64,000 bases of DNA from Hepsetus odoe. Taxonomy: Eukaryota > Chordata > Actinopteri > Characiformes > Hepsetidae. Location: assembly GCA_017165825.1 (NCBI GenBank), contig CM029379.1, forward strand, positions 22,793,983 to 22,857,982, written 5' to 3'. Below the pieces are notes generated by a model. That model was not told where the DNA came from. It saw only the letters and a list, made by a program, of their open reading frames with translations, and ran no database searches. Every line of letters begins with the position of its first letter. The first letter of the stretch is position 1. Below, one piece after another: positions 9,191 through 20,882 of the stretch. The translations under genes were made by a program, and so were the position numbers.

Positions 9191-9553
9191 CCGTCAGTAG
9201 GGTAGAAAATGGGATTCCATATTTGCAGTAGGATATTAAAAGTGAAATGGAAATGCAGGCGAACAGACAATGCTTGCTAATTATTTTTGTCTCAGTTACA
9301 TTTAATTGATTAAAATAAGGGGCGGGGGAGGGGACTGTACCTGCTAGTGCTGTGGAGAACAGCAGTAAAGCCCCTGTACTGTTGGTTCAGATGGTTTTGC
9401 CAAACACAGTGGCTCTCAGATCTTTTATTGCCATTTACAGATTTACAGATTTTCAGCAGGTTGATAGTAATATATCTTCTTTTATATTGAATGCTGTTGT
9501 GTTTCATTGTGGATTTTGGCAACTATTGTACATTTTTTGTTTTTTTAAGATTT
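9191..9553. other. Non-coding stretch before solo LTR
   Basis: AT-rich sequence with no recognised feature. It ends in the GCTGT target site of the LTR (9554-9558). Confidence 0.4.
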
Positions 9554-9655
9554 GCTGTTGTAACGGTGGTGTGGTACCAGAGGGACGTCAGGTCCGAGCC
9601 AGGGGTTCAGAACAGAAGTTTATTAAACAAAGGAGGAAACACAAACAAACAAGAA

Positions 9656-9697
9656 CTCGACTGACTGACTGACTGACTGACTGACTGACTGACTGAC
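9656..9697. repeat. (GACT)n microsatellite inside the solo LTR
   Basis: Ten nearly perfect GACT units downstream of the presumed LTR transcription start. Confidence 0.95.
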
Positions 9698-9739
9698 AAA
9701 AACCACCATTACGTGTAGGCATAGCCTATCTAATGAGCC

Positions 9740-9834
9740 GCGCTCTGTTCTGACTCATCGGGGCTTAAATAGTCAGCCCCAATGATGCACACCTGCCCGC
9801 AGGGGCTCAGGTGTGCTTAGTCAGAACAGAGCGC
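9740..9834. repeat. Nested inverted repeats inside the solo LTR
   Basis: A perfect 16-bp inverted repeat (9740-9755 with 9819-9834, GCGCTCTGTTCTGACT) encloses two smaller ones: GGGGCT/AGCCCC (9760-9765 with 9775-9780) and GCACACCTG/CAGGTGTGC (9787-9795 with 9808-9816). On paper this is a three-way-junction fold. The TATA-like box sits in the first inner loop. Confidence 0.85.
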
Positions 9835-9954
9835 CCTCTAGCGTGCCCAAAACCCAACACACGTGACCGAGAGCGCCCTCTAGCGTGCCCAAAACCCAAC
9901 ACACGTGACAGAGAGCGCCCTCTAGCGTGCCCAAAACCCAACACACGTGACAGC
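9829..9954. repeat. 42-bp minisatellite, three units, in LTR upstream region
   Basis: Three almost identical 42-bp units start near 9829, 9871 and 9913. Each carries GCGCCCTCTAGCGT (9831-9844, 9873-9886, 9915-9928) and a CACGTG E-box. In the LTR orientation they lie upstream of the TATA box, like enhancer repeats in a U3 region. They are not a CRISPR array: the units are contiguous without spacers. Confidence 0.9.
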
Positions 9955-9957
9955 TGT

Positions 9958-10239
9958 AGAGTTTTCCAAAACAAATGCAAATTTTTCTACTTTATACTAA
10001 AACAACTACTACACAACTATGAACCAAAAAAAAATTATTATATTACAAAATTAACAGATTTTCATGACTGGAAAATGTGAACTTTGAAATGTGAAACGGT
10101 GAAATCTATTCTTCTATCATATAGCCTTTATATATAATATTAAGGCTTTATAATTATAATTTGGCATCAGGCTATATTAAAGCTCATTCATGCTATTTCT
10201 ACACACACACACATACAAACACACACACACACGGTGCTG
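9958..10239. other. AT-rich non-coding stretch
   Basis: No recognised feature apart from a short CA array at 10202-10232. Confidence 0.4.
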
Positions 10240-10540
10240 TGTATGTGCCCTGTAGCTGAGCTGGATTGGAGCCGTACCCAGCAGAAAGCAAACAGATGAA
10301 TCTCTTGTGAGAGATCTTGTCAGAAAGATGAAATCCTTCCCCAGGCTTCGGTTCCTACACTGTTTCCCATCGCAGAGCCTCACAAGGCCGGGCGCTGATA
10401 ATCCCCAAGAGATAAAATTAATTGTGGCCATGAAGGGGCGGTGAAAGACGCGTCTCTAACAAAAATGAACCTCCAGCCGCAATGCTAGTTTCTGCAGTGC
10501 AATGTAAGTTAGCCTGTGTCAGATGTGATGGGACAGATAA
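10240..10540. promoter_or_regulatory. Candidate conserved non-coding element
   Basis: Dense single-copy-looking sequence containing GCTGATAATCCCC (OTX/bicoid-like TAATCC), AGATAA and TTAATTG within 30 bp (10395-10425). It is free of repeats and open frames. The inference rests on appearance only. Confidence 0.3.
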
Positions 10541-10904
10541 CACCCCGTGGAGAAGCGTTCTATAGCAAGCCTTGCAGTTTGTCTTTAAAGTGATAGTTTG
10601 AAGGCACTAGCACCCAGTTTCCCCAGCTTACCCTGAAAGTAGTGACACATTTTAGTGTAATGGAAGGTAGAGTTCATGGACACTGATTTACCTAAAGCAG
10701 ATTTATACTGAAATTAAGTCTTTGTTTGCTGTGGTTGAAATGACTGGATGTAACTGCAGAGTCAGGATCACAGAAAGGGGTTTTTAATAAGGATTGCACT
10801 TAAATACTGAAGCAAGAATAAAACAAACAGCAACTTCTCACTCATGACAGGAAACACATGCCACAACAATGACTGACAGCTCTCACAGATATATATATAT
10901 ATAA

Positions 10905-10959
<55 letters not shown>

Positions 10960-13344
10960 ATACCAGGTGTGCCCAATCAGGGGGTGACGAAAATCATGTC
11001 AATATCATTCAGTTAGAGCAGTACTTTTTTAAGATGTGAAAAATCAGCACCAGCCACATAAGCAGGTGTTTTTGAAAAACGAGCTTGTTATGATCAGTCT
11101 GCACATTTCATGATACTACCTGCTGTGATCCAGTTTATTTTACTGGTTCCTCTCAGTGTTTCTTTCTCTTGCTCTTTGGGATTTTTTTTCTTGACAGTGT
11201 TTCCCTCTGGGATGCATATTAGGGGCACGCTGCATCCGCATGTCTGACTTAAAGTTGCTTTGAGGCGTGTTGTAGAAGGCAGCATCTATATAAAACTGAC
11301 CCAACAATTTACAGGCAAACTATTAAGACTTTCTTTCAGACTCCAGTTCAAACCTTCATCGCCATTTTACTCATATTTGATGTACATTACATGGGTTATA
11401 TATGCAATTAAATAGCATGACTGTATGCATAAGTACCAAGATAATGTAATACAGTTTCACGTAACATGATTTTCAGTTTAAAGCTCTAGAACGTGTCCAA
11501 ACTGTAGAACGTTCGGTTTGTTTTACTGTGGCCAAATGTAGAATCTGACTGAAAGTTTGGAGCTTTATTCCCAGATCACTTTTGGTTATATGTTGCTCTA
11601 TGTTGGTTCAACGGTGGATCTATGTACCTGGCAGTAAGTGTGTTTTAACAAGCCCTTAAGCCTCCTGTTCACACACACTCACTCACACACAAAGAACATG
11701 TGCTGTCCACACCTTCTGATGCACCCACAGTGAGATCTACGTTAACGTGGGGATGTGCATCCTTATATTATGTCCTTAGTCATACTAACTGTGTGTGAGT
11801 GTGTGTTTGGCATTGTCCTCATCAGTGGCAGTGCAGGGACTTTGACACAGGCTGGCACGTTCTAGTCCCATGGCACTTTATAATTTCATTGTTCATAATG
11901 ACAGATGGTGGGAGTCAGACCGTTTGGTGTCATTCATCTTACACACACACACAAACACACACACACACACAAACACAAACAGAAGTGCAAGACTTAAAAA
12001 GGGCAAGCATCACAGGCAAAATTTTAAATCATATGACTCAATTTATTTTTCTTGAATGCTCTGAAAAACTCTATAAACCATCATGCATTTGATGTTCTGT
12101 AATAGAATAATAACATATAAGACTTAGGTAACTACTAGACAATAGAAATAACTAGAGCAACAACAACAACCATAAGAACAATAACAATAGTAACAATAGC
12201 AATACTTTTCAGTGAGAAAACAATAACAATAAACATAGGCAGAGACAGAGAGAAAGAGAGAGACAGAAGAGGTCTTAAGATAAAAAAAAAAATGAAAGTG
12301 TGTTTCTAAAGCTCTTAGCTACTCTGAGAGCAGAGTGCTGTTTGTGATGCGCTTCCTCTTATGCCCAGTCCCGCTCTATTTGTTTTAAAGTCCCAGCACA
12401 CACACACACACTCACACACCCACACACATGCATATGCATACACATATCGATTGTTGGACTAAATGTTACAGCAGAGATATCATAAACAGCACTTCCTATT
12501 TAAAGGTATGTAATGATAATAATGTATGTATATGTATATTATTGTTCTTTTAACTTTATGATTAAAATAACCACAATAATAACAATAATAATAATATTAA
12601 TGTTTTGCTGTTTCTTCTTCTTCTTATCTTATAGAATATAACTGGTATTAATCATCATGAAGTGTCATCACAGTGAGGCTGATATTTTCACAATTTTTAA
12701 ATGGCACAAATTTTATAGTTTCATTCCCTTTAGCTTTTTCATAGGATATCCTGGTTTTGTTCTAGTGCATCCCGTTCAGCAAGTTTGTCCGGAGTGCTGA
12801 ATTACTCTACTGACTCATTTGACTAATTTTGCCAAAAGTAGCCCCGACACAGTTACAGCTCGGCTAGTCTGAGCTCTTCTAGAGCAGTTGTTTTCTATAT
12901 GTGATGATTAATGTCAGAAAGCCTGAGTTTGCAGTGAACTGTCAGACAGAAGACAGTGATGAGTTTGAATTCAAATTGCAGTGTCTCTGGCTGAGAGACG
13001 GATTCAATTAACAGCTCTTTGGAGCCTCAGGGACACCTATATCTCTCCCCAAACATCAATCTGCCCTGTCTCCTCAATCTATCCCTCTATTTCTCTCAGT
13101 CCATCTTCTCTTTTGCTGCAATCTCTCTCCTCCCTCTGTGAATGGTTCATCCGTATGTAACCTGAAAAACATTCGTGAGGTAACAACAGCGCAAGTCCAT
13201 GAGTGCTGGCCTGGGCTCTCAGGACAGGAAGTGTGTCTGAGGTGTCAGTTATTTTTTTAGAAATGGTGAGCTTAAATATTAATAATATCTAAAATATAAT
13301 CATTTAATTATATTACTTAATTAAGGGCATACTTATTGAACACT
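10541..13344. other. Non-coding stretch with microsatellites
   Basis: It holds a GT array (about 10905-10954), CA arrays (11940-11980 and 12398-12425), AAC/AAT-type runs (12155-12230 and 12570-12600) and a purine-rich stretch at 12240-12290. A block at 12840-13060 looks single copy and rich in AT homeobox-like cores. No gene is evident. Confidence 0.45.
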
Positions 13345-13550
13345 GGTGGCCTAACCAGCAGGCCTCATAATCTGAAGGTTGTGGGTTTGAGTCCCAGGCC
13401 AGTAGGTTGTTTGAGGAACCCTTGAGTAATGAACTGTCCCCCTACACTTTTAAGCCTTTTGTTAGGGTGCTCTATGTGCTGCACTTTGTTTTCACAAATG
13501 GCAGTTAGTCACTTTCATTTCATTTCACTTAACAAACTGCAATCCCATTC
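13345..13550 (+). mobile_element. tRNA-headed SINE, family C
   Basis: It starts with TGGTGGCCTAACCAGCAGGC and has a B-box-like GGTTTGAGTCCC, followed by a unique body and TTTCATTTCATTTCACTT. Only this copy is in the window. The family assignment rests on the A/B-box layout. Confidence 0.6.
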
Positions 13551-15009
13551 ACCTTAAATTTTATGTATGAGTGAAAAATAATTCACATAAAATCATGCCA
13601 AGTTTATTACAATCCTGGTACACACCCTTGACTGTGCTTAAACAATCCTGAAACTGAGCACCCCAGAAATCCACTCCACTTACTGACATGGGCTAACCAA
13701 TTGGCATGTGGACTAGTAACTGTCACAATCCTTTCTGGTGTTGAGATGAGAAGGATAAGTGGGCTGTTATTGGTCAGTCTGGCACTTCGAATTCACACCC
13801 GGACACAAATCCCTTTTTGTTTGTTCTGACCAGAATTTTGTTTTTCTCTTCTTCCAAGCATGGTCTTTGTTTGAAGATAACTGCAAGTTGAATGGTTAAT
13901 CCCTCTGACAAAATTTAATCCCTCTGAAAAAAGTGTCTGTTCCTGCCATTTGACCATTTGGTTTTCTTAAAAAACAAACAAAAAAAGGCATGAATAAACC
14001 CAATCAATGCCTTCTGAAAGGTCATGTTGTAATTTTACGCTGTTTGTGCATTGGGATTAAAATTCACCATAACAGTACTTTCCATCAGTTAAGCTATTTA
14101 GTCATGGATAAAATGTTTTAAGACATTAATGACATTGTCTGACTCAAATTTTAAAGAGCCTGTTTCCTGCATTTTTCATCTTTTTCTCCTGATATCAACT
14201 AATGACAATTATGTGGTGTTACTTCATTTTTATACATATATGCGACCTCTCCTTATTCCTTAGACTTCAACAAGTTATTTCAAGTACTGAGCTTTTAGAC
14301 TTATCACTGTTGATTGGCTGCTTTATACTTTACACCTGAAACACTTACGGTTTTGTTCTGAAGGGGCAGGGCTATACCGCTTTTGGGTGTTTAGCTGGAT
14401 ATATTCAAATAGATTGTGTTTTATGACATCACAAAAAAGTAAATTCATAACAGGCTCCTGGGTTTCCTTCCATGGACGGGGAAGTTCATTTAAAGTTTTT
14501 AAACTTTAACAGTGCTTATATACTTTATTATATTCTTTCATCAGGAAAAAAAAATAAAAGTGGGAAAGTGGTTTTGGAAGATTTTGGGGCTTTTAAAAAT
14601 GTTAAAACCAATGTTCCTCTGATATAGCCTTGCTCACTTGAGCTCTAAAAGACCAGCCTGCTTTTCACACTTGCAGTAGTTACTTGTGAAAGAAAGTTTA
14701 AAGGTGAACTTTTCATCGGGTACCATGCTCTTCTCCATACATAAGCTCTGACTGGATCCTGTACTGTGGAAATCCATTATCAGACTCTTCTCCAGACACA
14801 TTTGTGAGTGAATGTTATCGTCATCAAAGTGACACTGAACACCAGCAGTTCTATTAGTCTGAGTGAAGTATTTAGCATAAAGTCCATTACAGCCTCCGTC
14901 CGGTGTCTATTAGGGTTCATTAAAGCACCTGAAGCTAAAGAAAAGTCAGGCTAGAGGCTAATCCCAGGCTGCATAGAGCAGGGCCTGCATTCTATGGGGT
15001 AAATAAGCG
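13551..15009. other. Non-coding stretch, nothing recognised
   Basis: AT-rich sequence. I saw no repeat family, open frame or RNA motif. Confidence 0.4.
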
Positions 15010-15186
15010 ACATGTCTCATTAAAGTGATAAATGGTCTGTGCCGATGCCCAGATTTTCGGTGTCAGAGTCCTGCAGCAGACCAAGCTCGACCTGGAACGT
15101 TAAAACATGTCATGCCACGAAAGGAAAGAGCTGAGGCAAGCAGTGCTAGCTGCCAGCGCTAACACTGAAGCTCTTGATTACACACA

Positions 15187-15241
<55 letters not shown>

Positions 15242-15480
15242 GGGAGTCATTTCACCCTCAGCTTCAAGTCATTAAACCTAGCATTGGATGCTAGCACTCA
15301 AAGCACTAGCCACTTGTTTACGTTCCTCCCCGGGGAAAAGAGGGCATATCTGATTAGCGAAATAGCTTCACATTATTATTCAGAAGCCCATAATGAATTT
15401 ACAAAGTGCCCAAAAGCCCATGCTGTTTTTTTGCATGCCCACCAGCCAGGAATACTCCTTATGAAATGAAGTGATAGCTT
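15010..15480. promoter_or_regulatory. Candidate conserved element split by a CT array
   Basis: Even-composition sequence with TAAT-type cores lies on both sides of a (CT)n tract at 15189-15239. The 120-codon + frame through it (15107-15469) is interrupted by the SLSLSL run of the microsatellite and shows no family motif, so I do not call it a gene. Confidence 0.25.
15189..15239. repeat. (CT)n microsatellite
   Basis: About 51 bp of uninterrupted CT dinucleotides. Confidence 0.95.
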
Positions 15481-16259
15481 ATAACGGCTTGGTCAATAGG
15501 GGCGATTTAGGCCATACATCATTGTCAGCTTGCTAGCTGTTTGTAAAATTGGACTGTACTACCGAATAAACTGTGGCGCTTCAGTGCCACTCTAGTGTCC
15601 CGTTTGTTCTTATGTACTGTAAAGTCCAAGAAAAAGTGCCGGGTTAAATTTGGACTGAGCCTGCATTATTGATCGGAGTGGGTGTAGTGGAAATAGCTGT
15701 TTTTACACACCTCCTTGGAAAAGAAAATAAAAGAGGTCATTCTTGAGAGGTCAGCAGAGGCTGAGAGAAGCAACTTCAGCAATGGGGCTAATTTAAAAAG
15801 AAATGCTTGTTTAGCTATTTAAAAATGTGCTTTTTTAAAGGGCTGTTTTGTTATTGTATTTACTTGAACTATGGATGTTTGCAACCACTGTTCTAGAATT
15901 GCGGCAAAAGTGTTTTGTTACAGTTACATTTAACAATCATTGCCTTATTTTTTCTATCTTTACTGCCGTACTTTAATTGCTGTATCTACTAGTCCTTCCA
16001 TCATATACATTCCATTCAACATGCACCTTTTCTCCTTTGTCCCCTCTCCCTTTCTCCTCAGATATATCGTTTATGCAGTTTGTCATGTGTGATCTGCAGT
16101 GATAGACTCAAAAAGAGATTGTCTTTCTCTGTTTTGAACCGGACTGAAATGGGTATTAAATGTGCTGATGTGTTAAAATATAGGGAGTAAATACTGATCA
16201 GGTTGATAAATATTGCTGAAAAACAGGTGAACCTAAGTCAGTCAGCTATTCATTTGTCA
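15481..16259. other. Non-coding stretch, nothing recognised
   Basis: No gene or repeat that I can name. Confidence 0.4.
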
Positions 16260-16490
16260 TCTCAACTGTTTATCCTGAGTGTATTTCCTCCAGGTGCTCT
16301 GGGTTCTCCCACATTTCAAAGACATGTACGCTAGGTGGGATGGACCTTCTCGCTGTGAGGCAACAGTCCTACCCACTGCATCATCTGGAGGAAATCCATG
16401 CAGAAACCTAAACTTCACTCATGAAGAGGCCAAATGGGAGTCAAACCCAGAACCTCCTCACTGAGAGTTGTCAGCACCCAATGTAATAAC
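16260..16490. mobile_element. Degraded fragments of a common teleost retroposon
   Basis: The left part (TCCTCCAGGTGCTCTGGGTT, AAAGACATGTACG) and the right part (GTGAGGCAACAGTCCTACCC, GGAGTCAAACCCAGAACC) resemble opposite-strand pieces of the widespread repeat whose better copy is at 61640-61955. The 61-codon frame here is not a gene. Confidence 0.55.
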
Positions 16491-17245
16491 CCAATGCGAC
16501 CCTACTCAGGACAAGTTGCTAAGAAATGAGAGAGTGAGTGAGAGTAGAAGAAAGACATGCATCCATCCATTCTTCCATTCATTCACAAGAAGGGTAGCTG
16601 GGATGTTGGATAATATGAGAACACTCACAGGGTAAAATGTGGAGAAACACCCTAGAGAGGTAACAAGAATAATATTTTTGAGATTTATGTGTGGAAACTC
16701 AATATAAAACGTTTAGGGGAATGTAAGAATTGCTTTAATAGTAAAAAACCCAGAGGTTCTTTCTTTTATAATAAATTGTGGTGAATTAAATTGTACTGCT
16801 CAGCCTGAAGTGACACATTTAATTAAGATTTCTTTTAATGTTATAAATGGATGTCTGTTTAAGTAGAGACTGTGGCTAATCACACACACTTGTGTGCAAC
16901 CTCCAGCAGTGGCTCTTATGTTTGGACTTTTTTTCTGCTTCTGCATCTGAGACTCAATGACATTATACTTAATGTCCTCAAACCGTGTGTGTATGGGTGT
17001 GTGTGATCAGAACTTACATTTACATCAGAACATACATTAACATTGCCTGAATTACTGAATTAAAGGTGGTAACATTAAGCAAAATTACAAGGAAAACACT
17101 GTGTGTGTGTGTCTGTAGCCTTAGGCTTTTATTCACCTCTCAGTATAAAACCTTGAGTTCTTACTGCACTTAACAGGGGGGCACTGCCAGCACTGTGTTT
17201 CTGATTATAACACACACACACACATCAATCAACTCAATCTCTCTC

Positions 17246-17305
<60 letters not shown>

Positions 17306-17559
17306 GTGGACACACAACACTCAAACTTCTAAATACACTCCTCACTGCCATCAGACTTCAGGTGCCACATAAAAGTCACAAGAGTTCAGCTTCCTCTTCT
17401 ATTTAGTTTGAAAGAAGTGAGTTAGTTTCAGTTCTTCATGATTTGTTAACTATCAACTATTAAGACAATTAAAATTTTCAGATAGTGTTTATTATTTTAG
17501 TGAGTGAAGATCACATGATTTCTGTGTTGTTATGGACTGCTGAACACACATACACATAT
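16491..17559. other. Non-coding stretch with CT microsatellite
   Basis: It contains CA/GT runs near 17099-17111 and 17211-17224 and the CT array at 17238-17303. Nothing else is recognised. Confidence 0.45.
17238..17303. repeat. (CT)n microsatellite
   Basis: About 66 bp of CT with one GT interruption. Confidence 0.95.
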
Positions 17560-17820
17560 TGGCTTTGCTCCGGTTTCTTCACTCAGCTTATCCACGGAAG
17601 CTATTTTCCTGAGCCGACTGAGTGTCAACACAATTATCCTAATTAGTCTTAATTCAACATGGCTGGAGCTGTTTGCTAATGAAGTGGAATGAGAGCGTTA
17701 ACGAGAAGAAGGCCCTCCAATCCCGCCCCCTCCTCCTAATGATGATGCCCAGCTCCAGTAAAGGTAAATGCAGGATGGCTCTCTGATGTGATTTGGGAGC
17801 GAAAGGTTAACTTTCTGCAT
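17560..17820. promoter_or_regulatory. Candidate conserved non-coding element
   Basis: Single-copy-looking sequence with CTAATTAGTCTTAATTC, GCTAATGAAG and CTAATGATGATG plus a GC-rich middle (CCCGCCCCCTCCTCC). It has no open frame or repeat. Motif density only. Confidence 0.3.
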
Positions 17821-18008
17821 TGGGTCTAGATGTACCAAATGTCCAATAATAATAATAATAATAATAATTTACATTTTGAATTAGTAGTTCTGTTAAAGCA
17901 GTTTTAAAAAATCACCTAGTTATAAAAGTTTTTGTTTAATTTTGCAAACAAAAATGTATGCAACAGGTAGCTACAACATATTTCCTTTTTTATTTACCAT
18001 TAATTAAA

Positions 18009-18046
18009 CGTTTTTTGTTTGTTTGTTTGTTTGTTTGTTTGTTTTT
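18009..18046. repeat. (GTTT)n microsatellite
   Basis: Seven or more GTTT units between 18016 and 18044. Confidence 0.95.
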
Positions 18047-18109
18047 TGCCTCATTGAGCTTAAAGTGAGAAATATTTCCGCTATCCTAACCAGTGCGGTG
18101 GGGAGGGGG

Positions 18110-18375
18110 AGGTGAAACACCTGTAACAGGTGAACAGTCTTTAGTAAGGCACACACACAGTCACACCTAGAGGACAATTTAACATCTTCTGTCCACCTGA
18201 TGTGCATGTCTTAGGCTGAGGGAGGAGCCTGAATACTGGAGGAAACCCAAACAGGGAGAGCAGAAAGAACCAAGACAGGGAGAATTAAAAGCGACCCAGA
18301 GTACTCTGTATGGAAATCGAGCCTAAAACCATCTTGTTGTGAAGCAGCAGTACTAACCAACTAGCTACATGCAGG
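18110..18375 (-). mobile_element. Degraded teleost retroposon fragment
   Basis: Elements such as GGAGGAAACCCAAACAGGGA, GAGCCTAAAACC and GTGAAGCAGCAGTACTAACC are the reverse-strand counterparts of the repeat at 61640-61955 (GGGTTTCCTCC... and the B-box-like start). It is strongly diverged. Confidence 0.55.
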
Positions 18376-18539
18376 AGTATGAATAATTCACATAAATTAT
18401 CATATAATCTCCAGTCATAACTTCATCTTCTTAACAGCATTTTTTAGGGGGAGAGGGTTTAATACCATTAATAAGTTAATATAAAGCTTAAAATATTCTC
18501 AGGTGTGTTTTGCCTTCACAAAAAAAAAGTCAAATTTGA
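18376..18539. other. Non-coding stretch
   Basis: AT-rich, nothing recognised. Confidence 0.4.
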
Positions 18540-18860
18540 AGGAACAAACTTGCTTATCCCAAAACCCCTTGCCATTTGCGTAGTCGGCACACACTCTCAC
18601 AGGATGTCTGATTCCCGAAATTCCATTACCTTAAGCTGCTTAATCTTGATGTTCTGAGTGTTCAGACACAATCTTGTTGGAGGGCGAAGTATGACACATG
18701 TGGGCCCCTGCACTTTCCTCCATGCTTTGGGGGATTTGACAATGTAATTTCCAACCAGAGAGAGATGTTATCATTAATTCCAAATTTGCACATTTTTGTG
18801 GTTTGATGATCACAATATTGCGACCCAGTCAGCTATGTAATCTGCTGTAGCCGTTATAAG
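18540..18860. promoter_or_regulatory. Candidate conserved non-coding element
   Basis: Even-composition, repeat-free sequence around CCATTACCTTAAGCTGCTTA and GGGCCCCTGCACTTTCC. No coding signal. Motif appearance only. Confidence 0.25.
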
Positions 18861-20069
18861 CAATGAGTGTTGTGTAAAATAAAACATCTAAAAATGTCAA
18901 CAGCAGTTGATGTTTTGGTCCCACAATTATTTAATTATATATGTATATTAATTGAACTCTTTTTATTAACCCTTTCTGCTGTAGCTAACATCTGTTTCAC
19001 ATGTGAAAGCTTGAAGCAGACAGATGTAAGCATGAGATTAAGTTCATTGTCGTGGTACTGTTTTCCCACTCTAGTGCAAAAAAAGGTGTACTGGTAGCAG
19101 TCTCTATTTTTTAGGCGTTTCATTTTTTGTGCTAAAATGTTTCTGTTTAGTGAAACGTTTTAAAAGGTCACTGGTTTGCTAGTACAAGCTTGTTAATAAC
19201 CTAGATGGGCATAAAGTAACTTTGTTTCTGTTTAATGCAAAATGATGTCAACAAGAGTGTTGCTACACAGATCCTAGAGAGAATAAAAAAATGTGTAGTG
19301 ATTTAGTCCATAGTGCTTGAACTGAGACATGCAGATTCATGTTCTGCTGAGCGATAAAACTTTCTGGGCAAGACAGACAAACGTCTGTGGTGACTTTAAA
19401 ATTGTTGAGCTGTCTGCTGCAGTGGAACATTACATGGCTCAGAAAAATCGCATAGTGGTATTTACCTTCCTAATGTTGGATGTATTGTGTGATTGGGGGA
19501 GTCCTTGGGAGGGAAAAAAAAAAAGTTTTTAAGCATCAAGTGTTTTAAACCCCCCAAACATGGGAAAAGATTTTGGAAGTGCTAAATCAAATGCACACAA
19601 ACTGTGTGCATTTGGACTCTGAGCATTTTCATGGCTGCTTGTTTGTTTTGAGGAGTTTTCTGAGGGCTGCACAGATTCTCTCTCTTTTAAGGAACCTTTT
19701 CTTTCTTCCCCATCTGTTATTCTCTCTTTCCTTTTTCATCTCCCTCTCCTTTTCTCCTTCTGGTCCCTGACTCATGCTGACAGGAAACAAATGTTGCCCT
19801 TCTCTCTCTATCTCTCTCTCTGTCCCTCGCTCAGAGTTGTGTGCTTTGTAAGTGTCAGTGTTGTCAGCAGGGAGTTTTTACCACTAGGCATCTCACCATC
19901 TCACCTGAGGTGTGCAGAGACACAAGCAGAAGAGTCGGCCTGTTTTCACAGTTTTGCATCCAATGAATCCTTGCATAAATGTACGTGTGTTCATTGCTGT
20001 GGATGAAGTACTTAACTTTCACATGATACTTGAGTATTTGACTTAATTTAAAGGGCTATACGCTGCATG
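18861..20069. other. Non-coding stretch
   Basis: Short open frames (18867-19532) are AT-rich noise. A pyrimidine-rich tract lies at 19675-19830. No gene is recognised. Confidence 0.4.
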
Positions 20070-20165
20070 CAGAAAAGGGGTAAGGGCACCCCTGACTGGG
20101 AATCGAACCCAGTATCTTTGCACTCTCAGACAACAGCCTCAACCAATGGGCCACTGAACCACATA
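20070..20165 (-). mobile_element. tRNA-like SINE head fragment
   Basis: Read on the minus strand, GTGGCCCATTGGTTGAGGCT is an A-box-like start and GGGTTCGATTCCCAGT a good B box. The rest of the SINE is missing or unrecognisable. It does not fold as an intact tRNA by eye (no clear acceptor stem), so I do not call a tRNA gene. Confidence 0.55.
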
Positions 20166-20817
20166 AATTTCTTAAGTATTAGGATTTTACTTTTTCTCCT
20201 GAGCTCCATTTATGACATCTGTATGGTTTTAAACAGCAAAAGCGCTTATGAATAATTTCTACATAACCATTTTATAAAAACTTCTCGTTCCTTATAATTA
20301 AACAAGCTGTTTTTGTTATTGTGCCATTAAGACAAATATTTGCAAATTACCTCTTTTTCTGGTATCCTGCTTGCATTTGTACCTTATTGGAAAAGTGGTC
20401 TCTCCTTTTTTTTTTTTTTTGCCATCATTAGTGTGTTAAATTGCTTTAAGCTGAAAAGATGGAGGGGCCTTCTTATTTATTTATTTATTTATATATTTTT
20501 TTTCAAATTTTTATTGAAAAAAAGTCTGTCAAGCTGTCTGGAGAATGGTCTGTTCTTTATTCAATCATCCAATCAATCTCATGATACTCTAAAATGCTAA
20601 AACTGATGATGTCCTTATTAAATTGTCTTTAGGCCAGGACCAGCCACACTCAGTGAGCACCACATCATCACACTGCACAATGACAAAAAGGAAACCTTTA
20701 ATCAAGTTTTTGCAAAATTTATTTTTTTACTTTTATGCTGGAGGAGAAAATTCCTGCATTTCAAGTGGATTAGGTGTGAATCCCACAGATTCAGAATGAA
20801 AACACGTATCTGTCTCT
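20166..20817. other. AT-rich non-coding stretch
   Basis: T-rich runs at 20409-20420 and a TTTA repeat at 20473-20492. Nothing coding. Confidence 0.4.
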
Positions 20818-20882
20818 AAAAATTTATTCCATCCATCCATTCTCCTCCGCTTATCCGAGGTTGGGTCGCGGGGGCAGCAGCT

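Larger units (their letters stand above)
9559..9952 (-). mobile_element. Solo LTR of an LTR retrotransposon
   Basis: A 394-bp unit with TG...CA ends (TGTCACG... to ...CGTTACA on the minus strand). It is flanked by identical 5-bp copies of GCTGT (9554-9558 and 9953-9957), as expected from integrase. On the minus strand a TATTTAAG box (9764-9771) and an AATAAA signal (9619-9624) are in the right order for promoter and polyadenylation. No internal gag/pol region is present, so two LTRs have probably recombined. I cannot tell gypsy-type from ERV-type. The unit contains a GACT microsatellite, three 42-bp tandem repeats and several inverted repeats. Confidence 0.8.

Noticed and set aside
9829..9954. 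Tandem 42-bp repeats as a CRISPR-like array
   Set aside because: The units are directly adjacent without unique spacers and lie inside a eukaryotic LTR.
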